In this document: piece by piece, positions 1 to 11,210 of the stretch | Position numbering within the stretch: position 1 is the first letter of the stretch | Layout of the letters: each line of letters begins with the position of its first letter | NCBI GenBank assembly: GCA_963971305.1 | Contig: OZ020304.1 | Location: 4,278,001 to 4,342,000 of the forward strand | Source: Arcuatula senhousia | Lineage: Eukaryota > Mollusca > Bivalvia > Mytilida > Mytilidae | DNA: 64,000 bases | Direction of reading: 5' to 3' | Made by a program: the position numbers and the translations under genes | Notes under the pieces: model-generated | The model's database searches: none | What the model saw: only the letters and a program-made list of their open reading frames with translations | Told to the model about the DNA's origin: nothing

Positions 1-118
1 ACTTAGAACTTTGGGGGGGGGAGAGACATCGTTTTTGCTGGCAAAAACAAACTTTAATTTTGATTATTTCTACCTGTTTCCTAAGATTTTTTCACCATGT
101 CACTGATGTTATTGTTTA

Positions 119-1531
119 GGCACAGGATATGGTTACAGCAAATTTGGGCAAAACCGTAACAATAAGAAATTCTAATTGTTGTGGGAAAGACCAATATTGG
201 GAACAGATGACGGCATGGAGACCAAACTATTTACAACTGTTACAATAAGAATTTTCTTATTATTACTGCAAATCGATATTGTGAGGATATGAAATAAAAA
301 GTGCCATTACATTTATTAATTCACGTAATACAAGCAGACAAAAATTCTAATCATCTAAATTTAACTCAAAGTTATTTTATATAACATATGGCACATGCAA
401 CACAACCAATAAGTGGTTTTCGGGTTTTATTTTATCTTGCGCATTTCTGGTGAAATTACCATTCAAGCCATCCATCTAAGACTATGGATGCTGCAGTGTG
501 GGCATCAGAGTGGAATGAACATTCTGCATTTTGTTCTTTGGATCAACACACATTTTGAATTCCTTCCAATTTAAAAAACTGCTTTACTTCACAAATGTTA
601 ATGTTTTCATCTAAAATTTGTGTCGGCAAGTCAGTTGCCTCAGTTATGTTTTAGTAACAATTTTAAGGCCATCAATTAGAACAAGCTGTACTTCTATTTT
701 TGTTTTAAGTATCCTATTCAGCATAAAATACCGTATAGCGGGTTATTTTTGCGGAGGTAAATGTTCGCGGTTTGAGGAGCAGAAAGTACCTAAAATACTT
801 TGGCTGGTTAAATTTTTGTGATTTGTTCATGTAGTTTTCACTATATAATAGATTGGTCTTATTTCTTTTGAAAAATAAAGCGTAAATTGTTATTAATTTA
901 CAATTATTGGTGTGTTAACTCTAATAAACAAAATTAAAGTAATTCCTTTCTATTGTCAATTTAAATTGTCCATTATTGTTTACAAATTGATTGAAATTAT
1001 GGCTTGGGTATATGTTCAAGCTACTTACTCCTTTGAAGTTTGATAATTGTGGATTGCGTGTATTGATATTACTATAAAAGATTGGTTGAACATGCCCTTA
1101 TTTGAAAAATTGCATGTAAATTAGCTATAAAGAATTTTCTAATAGAAAGAATAGTGATCTATAAAGCTTATAAAAGAACAGGAATCACACCAAAGAAAAC
1201 GTCTGTATGTAGCTTTAAAATTTTGCTGGTTTTTTTTTCGTGATTGTCCTTGATCCACGAAAATAAGCAAAAATTAAACCACCACCAAAATTTCCCGCTA
1301 TACGGTAACAAAAAAGGTTGTTGAAGGAGTTTACTATAAAATATCTTATGTTTGGTAAATCTCTAACATGAGATTCGCTTTAATAATAAGTGCCATAAAC
1401 ATAGAAAATTCTTATTATTACAGTCCTAAATGTTTCAGTTTCTGTCACCTCATCCATTTCTAATTTTCGTCTTTGTAGTAACAATAAGAATTTCTTATTG
1501 TTACGGTGTTGCTGTAATAGTATCCTGTGCC
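119..1531. mobile_element. MULE-like foldback element with long terminal inverted repeats
   Basis: Starts GGCACAGGATA and ends TATCCTGTGCC. The terminal arms are about 150 bases each and include the CCGTAACAATAAGAA block in inverted orientation. Identical 9-bp flanks TATTGTTTA at 110-118 and 1532-1540 look like a target duplication. Long arms and a 9-bp duplication are typical of Mutator-like elements. No transposase is present, and a TA-flanked MITE (731-1305) is nested inside. The element is part of the duplicated unit. Confidence 0.72.
731..1305. mobile_element. TA-flanked MITE with CCGTATAGCGGG ends
   Basis: Inverted ends CCGTATAGCGGG and CCCGCTATACGG with TA on both sides (729-730, 1306-1307). 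Paralogous units at about 10665 and 22908 lack it and have one TA-containing junction, so the insertion is well bounded. Length is 575 bases, non-coding. It is probably a mariner-type non-autonomous element. Confidence 0.82.
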
Positions 1532-1540
1532 TATTGTTTA

Positions 1541-2094
1541 TTGTTGGAACTTCTATCTAGCTGTTACTTTATGTGGTACAAGGCAATACTCATTCACTTT
1601 ATTATGTCACCTGCAACGTGTTGCAGAAGCGACATATAAGGGTTACTTTAGCACCATCTTTCATCTTGCATTGTTGTCCTGTGGCTTCATAAAAATTTCC
1701 GTTGCTGTTTTAGGGGAAACTACAAGTCACAACCTCTTTATATTTGGTATGTGGCTTCCTCCTATGGTACTATATGGTGTAAAGCGATTTTATGCCCGTA
1801 TCTCATCTCCTTCCTGTTTACTGAATATTTTAAGATGCAGGCGACATATGTCTTCCATGAAGACCGCCATTCTAGTTTAATAACCAAATTAGAAACAATT
1901 TTATGACATTATAATGAAATAATAATTAAGAATTATTTAAATGTATGGAACAATTGAATAATTACAAATATAAGAATTTAAAATACATGTATTTATTATA
2001 CCATACCCTATGTTAGTACCTAGATAGTTATCTAACTGTTGTAGTTCCAAATATTGAGTGTCTTTTGCCTAAAAGCTGTGTGAATGTAATGTTT
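1541..2094. other. Intergenic unit DNA with a copy-specific 270-bp insertion
   Basis: Flanks match the other units (CTGTTACTTTATGTG, then AACCAAATTAGAAACAATT), but about 1604-1875 has no counterpart elsewhere in the window. A 117-codon frame crosses this insertion; no similarity was recognised and it is not called as a gene. Confidence 0.5.
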
Positions 2095-2290
2095 TGGTTT
2101 TTGCTTTGATTAAATTTGCTTTAAATCCCTAAGAAATTCTTTTTATAAAGTTTAGCATCCTTGGTTTCTTCAGTGATACGTATACATTCTATCACCCATA
2201 AAAGCCAGTGACAATGGATGTAAATGATTCCCTTGTCTTTGTCACCAATTGTCCTTGATGAGTATTTATTGTATCACTTTCATTTTAAAT
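2095..2290 (-). pseudogene. Relic of the 3' end of a B-box/propeller gene
   Basis: Beyond the stop of copy 1 there is a second, decayed version of the gene's 3' end. It carries the stop-codon context (TTTAAATCCCT), the AGTTTAGCATCCTTGG stretch, the CATAAAAGCCAGTGA stretch and the CCCTTGTCTTTG stretch in the same order as the intact genes. It has many substitutions and indels and no open frame. It most likely records an older unit lost by unequal crossing-over. Confidence 0.7.
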
Positions 2291-2309
2291 GTAAATCATA
2301 TTTAAACAC

Positions 2310-2445
2310 CTTTAATTGTCACTTTGTGAAGTTTAGCATCCTTGATTCCTTTAGTGCTACATCATATTAGTACATGTCTGTCATCTATGAAAGCCAGACA
2401 TTCTGGAAATAAGATTTATGGTATTTGTATAAAGTTCAAGAGTTC
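2310..2445 (-). pseudogene. Second relic of the same 3' gene end
   Basis: Another degenerate copy of the last coding stretch (CACTTTGTGAAGTTTAGCAT, then CATCTATGAAAGCCAG, then GGAAATAAGATTT) lies between the first relic and the true end of copy 1. Three successive 3' ends in about 550 bases point to repeated unequal exchange here. No protein can be made from it. Confidence 0.65.
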
Positions 2446-2602
2446 AATTTTTTTTTTAACAAAGAATGTTGTTTTTATTAATTTTGTTTTATCTATACAT
2501 CATTTATTTTCACTTTATGAAGTTTAGTAGTTCCACGTATAGAATTTTCTTTGCATTAAAACAGAATTATATAAATGGTTTTTGCTTCTGATAATAATTG
2601 CT

Positions 2603-3646
2603 TTAAATCCCAGAAAATTTCATGATATGAAGTTTGGCATTCTTGATTCCACTAGTGGTACATCCTATCAGTAGATATCCATCATCCATGAAGGCCAGTG
2701 AGCAAGGAAATAAGATTTCATTGTCATTAGTGTTAATGAATGTCACTAATTGTCCTGTATTGTCTAATACGTGTAGTGCATCACTTGGGTAATCTGCTAC
2801 AATGACTCTGTCTGCTGGAGTTGTCACTATATAACTAGGACGGAATGGGAATTCTCTGTTGATATTAGGATGTCCTGTGTTCCTGGTAATTACTCCATCA
2901 CTATCAAGGACAATAACTCTACCTTCACCATCATCAGTATCATAGTCAACCACATGTATGTATCCATTAGAAGTACTGGTTAGACTCCTTGGATAGGTGA
3001 AGATTGGTTGGTTGTGTTTATCATGTTCATAGACAGCCAGTCTGGTTCCTTTGTTGTCTAATACCATCACCACCACTCCCCTGGTACTATCATAACCTCC
3101 TATAATGACTTGGTTGTTGCTTGTGATGTGGACAGCTGCAGATTTATAGGGACTCACATCATAGACTGAATAAGTGACTTCACCTGTCTCTGTGTCTAGA
3201 AGTTTGAGTCTAGATTTACAGATAGATAGTAGGATTTTGTTCTGAGACAGTCTTGCCATGTGTGATACCTCAATGTTGATCCGGTTTATTATTGTCAAGT
3301 CCTTGTCCTGTAGCTGTATGTGGTACAGTACACCATATTTATAACTCCCAATCCATAACTTATCTCCCTTGTCTGGGAGTACACATTCTATAATTCCAAG
3401 GTCAGTAGTATATGTTTTTACACTAAATATCTCAAACTTCATCCCAATATCCTTTATATACATTACACTGTGGCCAGACTTATCCTTCAGATGTTGTTGT
3501 CTACAGTTTTCACACAGGAGAAGGTTACACTGTAAACATTTACTTGTTATTGTCACTCCAGTCTTACATCGTCCACATCCCACCCAAGACTGTTGTGGAT
3601 TACTTACAGCAACTTGTGCTGTTTGTTTAGATGGGGAAGATCCCAT
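2603..3646 (-). CDS. B-box zinc-finger / NHL-like propeller protein, array copy 1 (intact)
   Basis: Single open frame of 347 residues. The start is set by the MGSSPSK beginning shared by all copies; Gly2 with Ser6 and Lys7 fits an N-myristoylation signal. A B-box-type zinc finger follows with ligands Cys24, Cys27, Cys37, Cys40, Cys45, Cys48, His52 and His59. From about residue 75 there are beta-strand repeats; the last three, roughly 214-264, 265-310 and 311-347, resemble NHL blades (pattern of Asn-Gly-Tyr-Ile-His-Val, then Arg-Val-Ile-Val-Leu-Asp). No RING or coiled coil is present, so it is not a complete TRIM protein. By analogy with TRIM-NHL families it may bind protein or RNA partners, perhaps at membranes; this is inference. 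A TATA-like motif lies about 26 bases upstream of the ATG. Its B-box starts with CxxC. Confidence 0.82.
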   Translation of the reverse strand: MGSSPSKQTAQVAVSNPQQSWVGCGRCKTGVTITSKCLQCNLLLCENCRQQHLKDKSGHSVMYIKDIGMKFEIFSVKTYTTDLGIIECVLPDKGDKLWIGSYKYGVLYHIQLQDKDLTIINRINIEVSHMARLSQNKILLSICKSRLKLLDTETGEVTYSVYDVSPYKSAAVHITSNNQVIIGGYDSTRGVVVMVLDNKGTRLAVYEHDKHNQPIFTYPRSLTSTSNGYIHVVDYDTDDGEGRVIVLDSDGVITRNTGHPNINREFPFRPSYIVTTPADRVIVADYPSDALHVLDNTGQLVTFINTNDNEILFPCSLAFMDDGYLLIGCTTSGIKNAKLHIMKFSGI

Positions 3647-3671
3647 ATTAGAAATAAGTTTACATTCTTGT

Positions 3672-3678
3672 CTTTATA
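3672..3678 (-). promoter_or_regulatory. TATA-like motif, copy 1
   Basis: TATAAAG on the minus strand, 26-32 bases upstream of the ATG, preceded by TATATGG. The same block occurs far upstream of copies 2 and 4. If it acts as a TATA box, the 5' leader would be very short. This is a motif call only. Confidence 0.35.
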
Positions 3679-3689
3679 CCATATACTAA

Positions 3690-4150
3690 AATGAATTGGT
3701 ATATGGATTTTTGGCACATCTCTAAGCTAGTTATAGATAAATTGTAGATTAATCTACTGAACTTTAAAAGAATAGGTTCAGTGATAATGCTTTGTTATTA
3801 TTTGAAATGTTTTAATATTATTAATGCCTATCATGTACATATCTGTGCCATAAGCTTGACCTGCAGGGATGAAATGTTCCAAATCAAAATTTTTGAATGA
3901 AGGTTTTCTTGAAGTTTCTGATATGTTTGAAAATTTGTTATTTTTTTTTCAAATTTAAGTGACAATAATATCTTTTATCTTTAATGTAATCAAATGACTC
4001 AATTGTTTTAACTCCTTGAAGCTTAAGTTTTATATGGTTCTTTTTACAACAAATTACTTCTTATCACATATCATTATAATTGGCAAGCTTCATTTACCTA
4101 ATAGTCCATTTGCCAATAAGCTTCAGATTTTTATTACAGAATCAGTTAAA
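3690..4150. other. Intergenic unit DNA upstream of copy 1
   Basis: AT-rich unit sequence. The block around 3820-4015 (GTGACAATAATATC and similar) recurs at about 12440-12620, 24620-24800 and 33810-34370. No gene seen. Confidence 0.5.
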
Positions 4151-4155
4151 TTTTT

Positions 4156-5316
4156 AGCTCACCTGGACCCATCATTTAACGTCTGTCGTTGTCGTCTGTC
4201 GTCGTCTCTGTCGTCTGTCGTCGTCGTCGTCTGTTAACAATTTTTAAAAAATCTTCTGCTCTGAAACTACTGAACAGAATTTAATGAAACTTGGTATGAA
4301 TGATCCTTAGGGTGTCCTGCACCAAACTTGTGTTTTGATCCGTCAAAAAACATGGCCACCGTTACTAAAAATAGACCAGGGGGTCAGACTACTGTTTTTG
4401 GCTTGTAAATCAAAAAGTATAAGAGATAGATGAAATCTGATGCCACCCTTCTGCTTCAGCATCAAAAGTTCTACGAAAGTTTCCATTTGGTCGAAGTTTT
4501 CAGATGATCCTTAATAGGGGTTACAGCCCTTTAAAGGTGAAAAAAAAAAAACGTTTTTTCATGATTTTGGCTTATAGAAGGAAAACTATTGCAGATAGAG
4601 AAAAGCTGTTGCTTGCTTAAATGTTCAGCTCATTTAGCTCTACAAAAGTCTCCATAGGGTCAAAGTTGTCAGATGACCCCTTATAGGGGTTACAGCCCCT
4701 TAAAGGTGAAAAATAGTTTTTTTGGCCTATAGAATGAAAACTATTGCAGATAGAGAAAAGCTGTTGCTTGCATAATTGTTAAGCTCATTAAGCTCTACAA
4801 AAGTCTTCATAGGGTCGAAGATGTCAGATGACCTCTTATAGGGGTTTCAGCTCCTTAAAGGCAAAAAATAGTGTTTTTGGCCTATGGAATGAAAACTATT
4901 GCAGATAGAGAAAAGCTGTTGCTTGCTTAAATGTTCAGCTCATTTAGCTCTACAAAAGTCTTCATAGGGTTGAAATTGTCAGATGACCCCTTATAGGGGT
5001 ACCTGCCCCTTAATTTACGTGTTTTCATGTGTTTGGCTTATGTAATGAAAACTATAGCAGATAAAGAAAAGTGGATTGCCTGCTTAAATATTCAGTTCAT
5101 TAAGCTCTTAACAAAAGTCTCTATAGAGTCAAAGTGTTCAGATGGCCCTTAATATAAATAACATTTTGCACATTTTTGGCCTACAGAATGAAAACTATCG
5201 CTGAAAGAGAAAAGCTGTTGATTGCTTAAATGTTCAGCTTATTTAGCTCTACAAAGTTCATTATAGGGTTGACATCAAGACCAGGTGAGCGATTCAGGCT
5301 CCTGGGAGCCTCTTGT
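4156..5316. mobile_element. Non-autonomous element, AGCTCACCTG family
   Basis: Left end TTTTTAGCTCACCTG, right end CAGGTGAGCGATTCAGGCTC followed by CTGGGAGCCTC; the outer AGCTCACCTG and CAGGTGAGC are inverted. Inside are a GTC/GTCGTC-rich stretch (about 4180-4235) and five tandem units of about 155 bases (GAAAACTATT at 4581, 4736, 4891, 5047 and 5190). No coding capacity. Related copies are at 19862, 37294 and 41852. Confidence 0.72.
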
Positions 5317-5325
5317 TTCTTAATA

Positions 5326-5691
5326 TTAGCGCTATGAAAAATGCAGTAGTTACCGAATGGCATACAGACTGGATAAGTCTCTGACTTTTTCCTTTATGAC
5401 TATAATAATCTACCATAAAAATCTGAAAAAACTTACTGGCATTAAAATGTTTTTGTCACCATATTTTAAAAATTTACGCCTAAATCTGAAAAACTTACTG
5501 GTATTAAAATGTTTTTGTCACCGTATGCTAAAAATTACGCCTAACTGTTCAACACGACCTGAGTAAAAAAAGTTAAAAGGGTTCTTATAATTCTATCAAT
5601 CCTGTAGATTATCGTAGTCATTAATGATAAAGTCCGAGACTTGTCCTGTCTGTATGCCATTCGATAACCACGGCATTTTCCATAGCGCTAA
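5326..5691. mobile_element. TA-flanked MITE with TTAGCGCTATG ends
   Basis: Imperfect inverted ends of about 40 bases begin TTAGCGCTATG and end CATAGCGCTAA, with TA flanks (5324-5325, 5692-5693). A roughly 63-base direct duplication (CTGAAAAACTTACTGG unit) lies at 5430-5530. Non-coding, 366 bases, and immediately adjacent to the preceding element. Confidence 0.78.
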
Positions 5692-5693
5692 TA

Positions 5694-6442
5694 CAAAGAA
5701 AATTAAATCGATTCTGGAATAAAAATCCGAAGCTAATTGGCAAATACACTATTATGGCCAGGTAATCTAACTTCATTGTAGGAAGTTGTAACAGAGTAAA
5801 ATAACAATTAAAACATACATGTTCAGGTATATGATTGAATGAATTTTTTAGTATTTTTTAATGAGCCAGATAAAGTATGATAGTAATAATTTAGTTCATT
5901 GAGGTTTTTATCACAAACAGCTGAAACATTTTTTCTAGTCTGTCCGTCAGTTTGTGATCACATAAATGCAACTCCTCTTAAGCTCCTGAATAGAATATTG
6001 TGAAACTTGGTATGCAAGAAGTACACTATATGTGGTTTTATGTTTAAAGGATGAAGGGCATTAAGACCCATCATTGACCAAAAAAATGTAGTTGCTTGAA
6101 ATATCATGATATTTATTAGAAATAGCAACTTATATGTGGTCATAAAAAAAAAAAACACATCAAATAAGTCATATTTCATTCTTTGTAATGTATTAATGAC
6201 ATCTAGAAACAATTGTATTGACATAAAAAGTGACAATATAATGAAATAATAATTAAAAATTATTTAAATGTATGGAACAATTGAATAAATACAAAGCCGA
6301 CACATACATGTATTTATTATGCAATACCATACCCTATGTTAGTACCTAAATAGATATCTTACTGCTGTAGTTCCAAATATTGAATTGACCTTTGCATAAA
6401 AAAGAATTGTATAAATGTTTTTTGTTTATGATAATAATTGCT
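5694..6442. other. Intergenic DNA downstream of copy 2
   Basis: A repeat-like block (GTCCGTCAGTTTGTGATCAC, then AACTCCTCTTAAGCTCCTGA) at about 5940-6180 resembles the short repeats seen at 14500. The part from 6215 onward is unit sequence shared with 37860. No credible gene. Confidence 0.45.
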
Positions 6443-7492
6443 TTAAATTCCTGAAAATTTGACTTGATGAAGTTTAGCATCCTTCCCTCCTACATGAGTG
6501 CCACATCCTATCAGTAGATGTCCATCATCCATGTAGGCTAGTGAGCATGGAAATAAGATTTCATTGTCTTCAGTGTTAATGATTGTCAGTAATTCTCCTG
6601 TAATGTTTAAAATGTGAAGAGCATTACTGTGTATATCTGCTACAATGACTCTGTCTGCTGGGGTGGTCCCTATTCCATAAGGACGAAATGGGTAATATCT
6701 GTTGATATTAGGATATCCTGTGTACCTGGTGATTACACTTCCATCTCTATCCAGGACAATCACTCTACTCTCACCATAATCAGGATCATAGTCTGCCACA
6801 TGTATGTATCCATTAGAGGTGCTGGTTATACTCTTTGGCCAGGTAAAGATTGGAACATGTAGATAGAGTTTATCATGTTCATAGACAGCCAGTCTGGTTC
6901 CTTTGTTGTCTAATACAATCACCATTTTCCTCTCACCATGCCCAGCTCCTATAATGACTTGGTTATTTGTTGTGTGGACAGCAACAGAACAAAATGGACT
7001 TACAATGTAGACTGAATCAGTTATTTCACTTGTCTCTGTGTTTAGAAGTTTCAGTCTAGATTTTCCAGTAGCTAATAGGATTTTGTTCTGAGACAGTCTT
7101 GCCATGTCCAATACCTCCATGTTGATCCTGTTTATTATTGTCAAGTCTTTTTCCTGTAGCTGTATGTGGTACAGTACACCATCATAATAACACCCTATCC
7201 ATACCTTGTCTCCCTGATCTGGGAGAACACAGTCTATAAAACTAAGGTCAGTGGTAAATGCTTTTGCACTAAATATTTCAAACTTTTTCCCAATATCCTT
7301 GATATACATTACACTGTGGTCAGACTTTTCCTTTAGATGTTGGTGTCTACAGTTTTCACACAGGAGAATATCACACTGTAAACATTTACTTGTTATTGTC
7401 ACTCCGGTCTTACACTTTCCACATCCGACCCAAGACTGCTGTGGATTACTTACAGCAACTTGTGCTGTTTGTTTAGATGGTGAAGATCCCAT
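6443..7492 (-). CDS. B-box zinc-finger / NHL-like propeller protein, array copy 2 (intact)
   Basis: Intact frame of 349 residues with the same layout as copy 1: MGSSPSK start, CxxC-type B-box with all eight zinc ligands, then an NHL-like propeller to a Lys-Phe-Ser-Gly-Ile end. Its C-terminal loop reads GTHVGG, a variant shared with copies 3 and 7. The upstream sequence differs from copy 1: the TATA-like motif CTTTATA (plus strand) is about 290 bases before the ATG, so a longer leader or a leader intron is possible. Function is unknown; a recognition or scaffold role is inferred from family type only. Confidence 0.82.
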   Translation of the reverse strand: MGSSPSKQTAQVAVSNPQQSWVGCGKCKTGVTITSKCLQCDILLCENCRHQHLKEKSDHSVMYIKDIGKKFEIFSAKAFTTDLSFIDCVLPDQGDKVWIGCYYDGVLYHIQLQEKDLTIINRINMEVLDMARLSQNKILLATGKSRLKLLNTETSEITDSVYIVSPFCSVAVHTTNNQVIIGAGHGERKMVIVLDNKGTRLAVYEHDKLYLHVPIFTWPKSITSTSNGYIHVADYDPDYGESRVIVLDRDGSVITRYTGYPNINRYYPFRPYGIGTTPADRVIVADIHSNALHILNITGELLTIINTEDNEILFPCSLAYMDDGHLLIGCGTHVGGKDAKLHQVKFSGI

Positions 7493-7509
7493 GGTGAAAT
7501 TGAATGTTT

Positions 7510-8110
7510 AACTAAGTTTTTACAAGTCTCACAGCTATAAATGGCAACATTATTTCTCATGTTAAAACTGTTGTTTTCTTGTAGAACATAGCTTTAACAT
7601 AATAAATCTACATCCAGTTAATAAGATAAGAAACAACCTCCATTGAAATATTTCACATACTACTACATATCTTTCTAAAAAAAAATCGTTCTGCATCATT
7701 TAATAAAGTGAATTCAATTCAAAGTAAGTTTTTCAATATCCTTTAAATCCTATATAAGAAAACATGCAGTTAACATTCTAGTCTTTATACCATATATTTA
7801 AATGAATTGGTATAATGATTTTTTGACACATCGCTAAGCAAATTGTAGATAAATTGTAGATAAAAAAGTTTCTGAATTTAAAAAGAACACTCAGTTTTAC
7901 TTAAAAATGTTTTAATATTTAATAATGCCTATTATGTACATATCATTTCCATAGGCTTGACCTGCATGAAGCAGCAAAGAGGCACCAATGGGGCATTTGA
8001 GTGTCAAAAGTCCAAAAGGGGGATGACAAAACCAGTAAACACAAACAAGAACAGCACGAGAAAACACAGAACACAAAATCAATAGAACAGAAATTAACAA
8101 CGATTTAACA
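7510..8110. other. Upstream region of copy 2, unit DNA
   Basis: Closely matches the DNA upstream of copies 4 (17450-18060) and 7 (39170-39760). It includes a GGCACCAATGGGGCATTTGA block that looks like an old dispersed repeat. The TATA-like motif is listed separately. Confidence 0.5.
7783..7789 (-). promoter_or_regulatory. Distal TATA-like motif, copy 2
   Basis: The TATAAAG block that sits just before copy 1 is found here about 290 bases before the ATG of copy 2. It also occurs at 17737-17743 upstream of copy 4 and is deleted upstream of copy 7. The extra 290 bases could be a leader or an intron. Confidence 0.28.
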
Positions 8111-9560
8111 GATTTTAGCTCAGGATAGCTATTGTTATCACTTGGCCTCCGTTGTCCGTCCGTCCGTCATCCATAAACTTTTAAAAACGTTAACTCCTCA
8201 GTGAGTGCCACTATAAGTCCAATTGCAGGGATTTTTCAGGGTTCATTGGGAAATGCCATCTTTAGTTGATTGGGAAAAATTATCGACATGTAATCATCGT
8301 CATATTAGAAATATTTCACAGATTTTCATGAAAAATTTGAAGTACATGTATATAAATGTTACATGAGTTTTATAAACACAAAATTTTAATATGTGTCCAA
8401 GTTTTTAATACCATTATGGTCATGTTTATAATGCCTTTTATCTAGCTTGGGAATATTATAAAGACAATTTGGGAAAAATAATGGTCTGCTTTTCATTGAG
8501 AATGGGGCCTATAATCGGCCCCTGAGAGTACCCTGAAAAATCCCTGAATTGTAACCAAACGTGGTATGGTTGTTCATTAGCATTCGGTGCTTAGAACTGA
8601 TGTGGGGATTTTTGATTTTTCATAAAACATGGCCGCTGTGGCTAAAAATTGAACATAAGGGTAAAATGCATTTTTAAATGCTACAGATATCAAAATTCTG
8701 GCTGGGTACCTTCCCTGAAATAGAGAAGAAAATCCCAAAACCCATGTAGGAGTTACTGCCCTTTTTGTGGATTTTTTTGCAAATTTTGCACCTGATAAGC
8801 TCAATATCTTGAAAATTATACAAGATATTTTATAAATTTAAATTGCATATTGTTAAGCACATCAAGATCTACAAAATATGTAATAGGGTCAACGTTGTGG
8901 GACCTATCCTTTAAGGAATTATTGCCCTTAGAACGCAAAAAATTGAGCATTTTCACAGCATTTTATGATTACATTGAAAACATTAACTCCTCTGATACTT
9001 TAAGTCCAATGGAACCAAACTTGGTATAAGTGTTTATTAGCATTGGGTGTATAGAACTGGTGTGGGGATTCTTGATTGGTCGTAAAACATGGCGGCTGTG
9101 GCTTAAAATAGAACATAGCGGAAAATTGCAGTTTTTTGCAAATAACTCAAAAACGGCGACAAATTTTTAAATTTTGATTCGCATAAAAGTGATCAGCACC
9201 ATAAGATCTACAATCTGAAATTTTGAAGAAAATCCAATAACGCATGTAGGAGTTATTGCCTTTTTTTGTGAATTTTCTGCTAATTTTGCACCTATTAAGC
9301 TTAATATCTTAAAACCTGTATAAGATATTTGAGAAATTTAAATTGCATATTGTTATACACATCAAGATCTATAAAATATGTAATAGGGTCAACGTTGTAG
9401 GACCTTTCCTTTTAGGGTTTATTGCCCTTTGAACGTCAAAATTGAGCATTTTCAAAGCATTTCCTCATTACATTGAAAATGATTACTCCTCTGACACTTT
9501 AGGTCCAATTGGAACCAAACTTGGTATAGTTGTTTATTAGCATTAGGTGTATAGATATTC
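8111..9560. repeat. Duplicated VNTR-rich repeat beginning TTTTAGCTCAGGATAGC
   Basis: Starts TTTTAGCTCAGGATAGC with a GTCCGTCC run, then two or three diverged internal units (ACATGGCGGCTGTGGC, CATGTAGGAGTTATTGCC and TAGGGTCAACGTTGT recur about 450-480 bases apart). Homologous copies are at 18065-19560 (split by a LINE fragment) and 39765-40312 (cut by another element). No ORF of note. Confidence 0.6.
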
Positions 9561-9749
9561 TTATTGTTATGTTAAAGATCAAAATATGGAGCAGATGATG
9601 GGACGGAGATCGAATCATTGATGACTGTAACAATAAGAATTTTATTACTATTGTTACAGTCATCAATATTGTGACGATATGAAATAAAAAGTGCCATAAC
9701 ATTTATTAATTCATGTAATACAAGCGGACAGAAATTCTAATATTCTAAT

Positions 9750-10291
9750 GGACAAGATAGAATAAGAGCAAAATGGCCCCCTGAATTGGGCAAATTTTCC
9801 TAATTTAAAATTGGAATATTGAATTAAAACGTATTCTGTGATTCAGAAGGTACTGTTTTTGGGAACATTATTATGTATGTGCACAGAATGATAAAACTAT
9901 GAAATGTAGCAAAATTGGCTTTAACTGTTACAATAATAAAGGTTTTTGTGAGATTTGAGTATGAGTGGACCTGCGGCCCACAAAGATAATTACTGGAAAC
10001 AATTTAGTTCTTGTTTGCCAAATCCACAGTTCAAATATTTTTTGTGGGCCTCCTGTCTGCTCATACTTATTTTAGCCAAAAACATGCAAAAATATATCAA
10101 ATTTTGTGTAATTTGAGAAAAAGCCACCTTTTCATAAGTTTGATCAAAGGCTAATGAGATTTGAAGTATTCTTTGTTTAAAACATTTAAATTTATTACCT
10201 TTCATTACTTAATATCAAATAGATCAATATTTCAGCATATAATTTGACCTCTTAAAAAAGGGCCAAATATAGCCCTTATCATACCTTGTCC
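9750..10291. mobile_element. MITE with GGACAAG ends and internal stem-loop
   Basis: Imperfect inverted ends of about 35-40 bases begin GGACAAGATAGAATAAG and end CTTATCATACCTTGTCC. Units at 370 and 15370 lack the segment. An internal stem pairs GTATGAGTGGACC (near 9959) with CTGTCTGCTCATAC (near 10058). Other copies are at 19759-21038 and 51382-51630. Confidence 0.68.
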
Positions 10292-11210
10292 TTTTACTCT
10301 AAGTAATTTTGATAACTTATGGCACATGCAACACAACCAATAAGTGGTTTTTCGGTTTTATTTTATTCCCGCCCATTTCTGGTGAAAACCATTCAAGCCA
10401 TCCATCTCAGACTATGGTTGCCCCAGTATGGGGATCAGAGTGGAACAAACATTCTGCATTTTGTTCTTTGTATCAACACACATTTTGAATTGCTTCAATC
10501 CTTCAGAGGTATACAAAAACTGCTTTACTTCACAAATGTTAATGTTTTCGTCTTAAATTTGTGTTGGCAAGTCAGTTGCCTCAGTTATGTTTTGGTAAAG
10601 ATTTTAAGGCCATCAATTAGAACAAACTGTACTTCTCTTTTTGTTTTAAGCATCCTATTTAGCATGAAATAACAAAAAAGGGTTGGCGAAGAAGTTTACT
10701 ATAAAATATCTTATGTTTGGTAAATCTCTAACACAAGATTCACTTTAATAATAAATGCCATAAAATTAAGAAAGTTCTTATTGTTACGGTCCTAAATGTT
10801 ACGATTTCTATCCCCTCATCCATTTTGGATTTTCATCTTTGTCATAACAATAAAAATTTATTATTGTTAGAGTTTTACTGTAATCGTATCCTGTGCTCAT
10901 TGTTTATTTTTGTTACTTCTTATTTAGCTGTTACTCTATGTGTAACAAGGCAATATTTATTCACTTTATTTTATAACCAATCTAAAAACAATTGTATTGA
11001 CAAACAAATGACATTATACGAAAATGATAAGAAAAATGTATGGAACAATTGAATAATTACAAATATAAGAATCTGAGATACATCACTATTCATTGTATCA
11101 TACCCTTAATAGTTATCTTTCTGTGTAGTTCCAAGTATTGAATTTTCTTTGCATAAAAACAGAATTATATAAGTGGTTTTTGCTTCTGATAATAATTGCT
11201 TTAAATCCCT
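10292..11210. other. Unit DNA with the right arm of the MULE-like element, downstream of copy 3
   Basis: Shares the GCACATGCAACACAACCAAT block with 390, 15400, 21070 and 51630. The right MULE arm is at about 10785-10905; its left arm is truncated near 9560. Several short frames are conserved only because the DNA was duplicated. Confidence 0.5.

Noticed and set aside
1527..1880. 117-codon ORF
   Set aside because: It spans the end of a MULE-like element and a copy-specific insertion; no recognisable domain.
3369..3689. Plus-strand ORFs opposite the B-box region, conserved in several copies (also 7251-7511, 12005-12313, 33394-33591, 38913-39170)
   Set aside because: They are antisense shadows of the conserved B-box coding sequence and recur only because the genes were duplicated.
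10319..10672. ORFs shared between units (10319-10672, 22456-22908, 15315-15680)
   Set aside because: They lie in duplicated non-coding unit or MULE-like DNA, vary in frame between units and show no domain.
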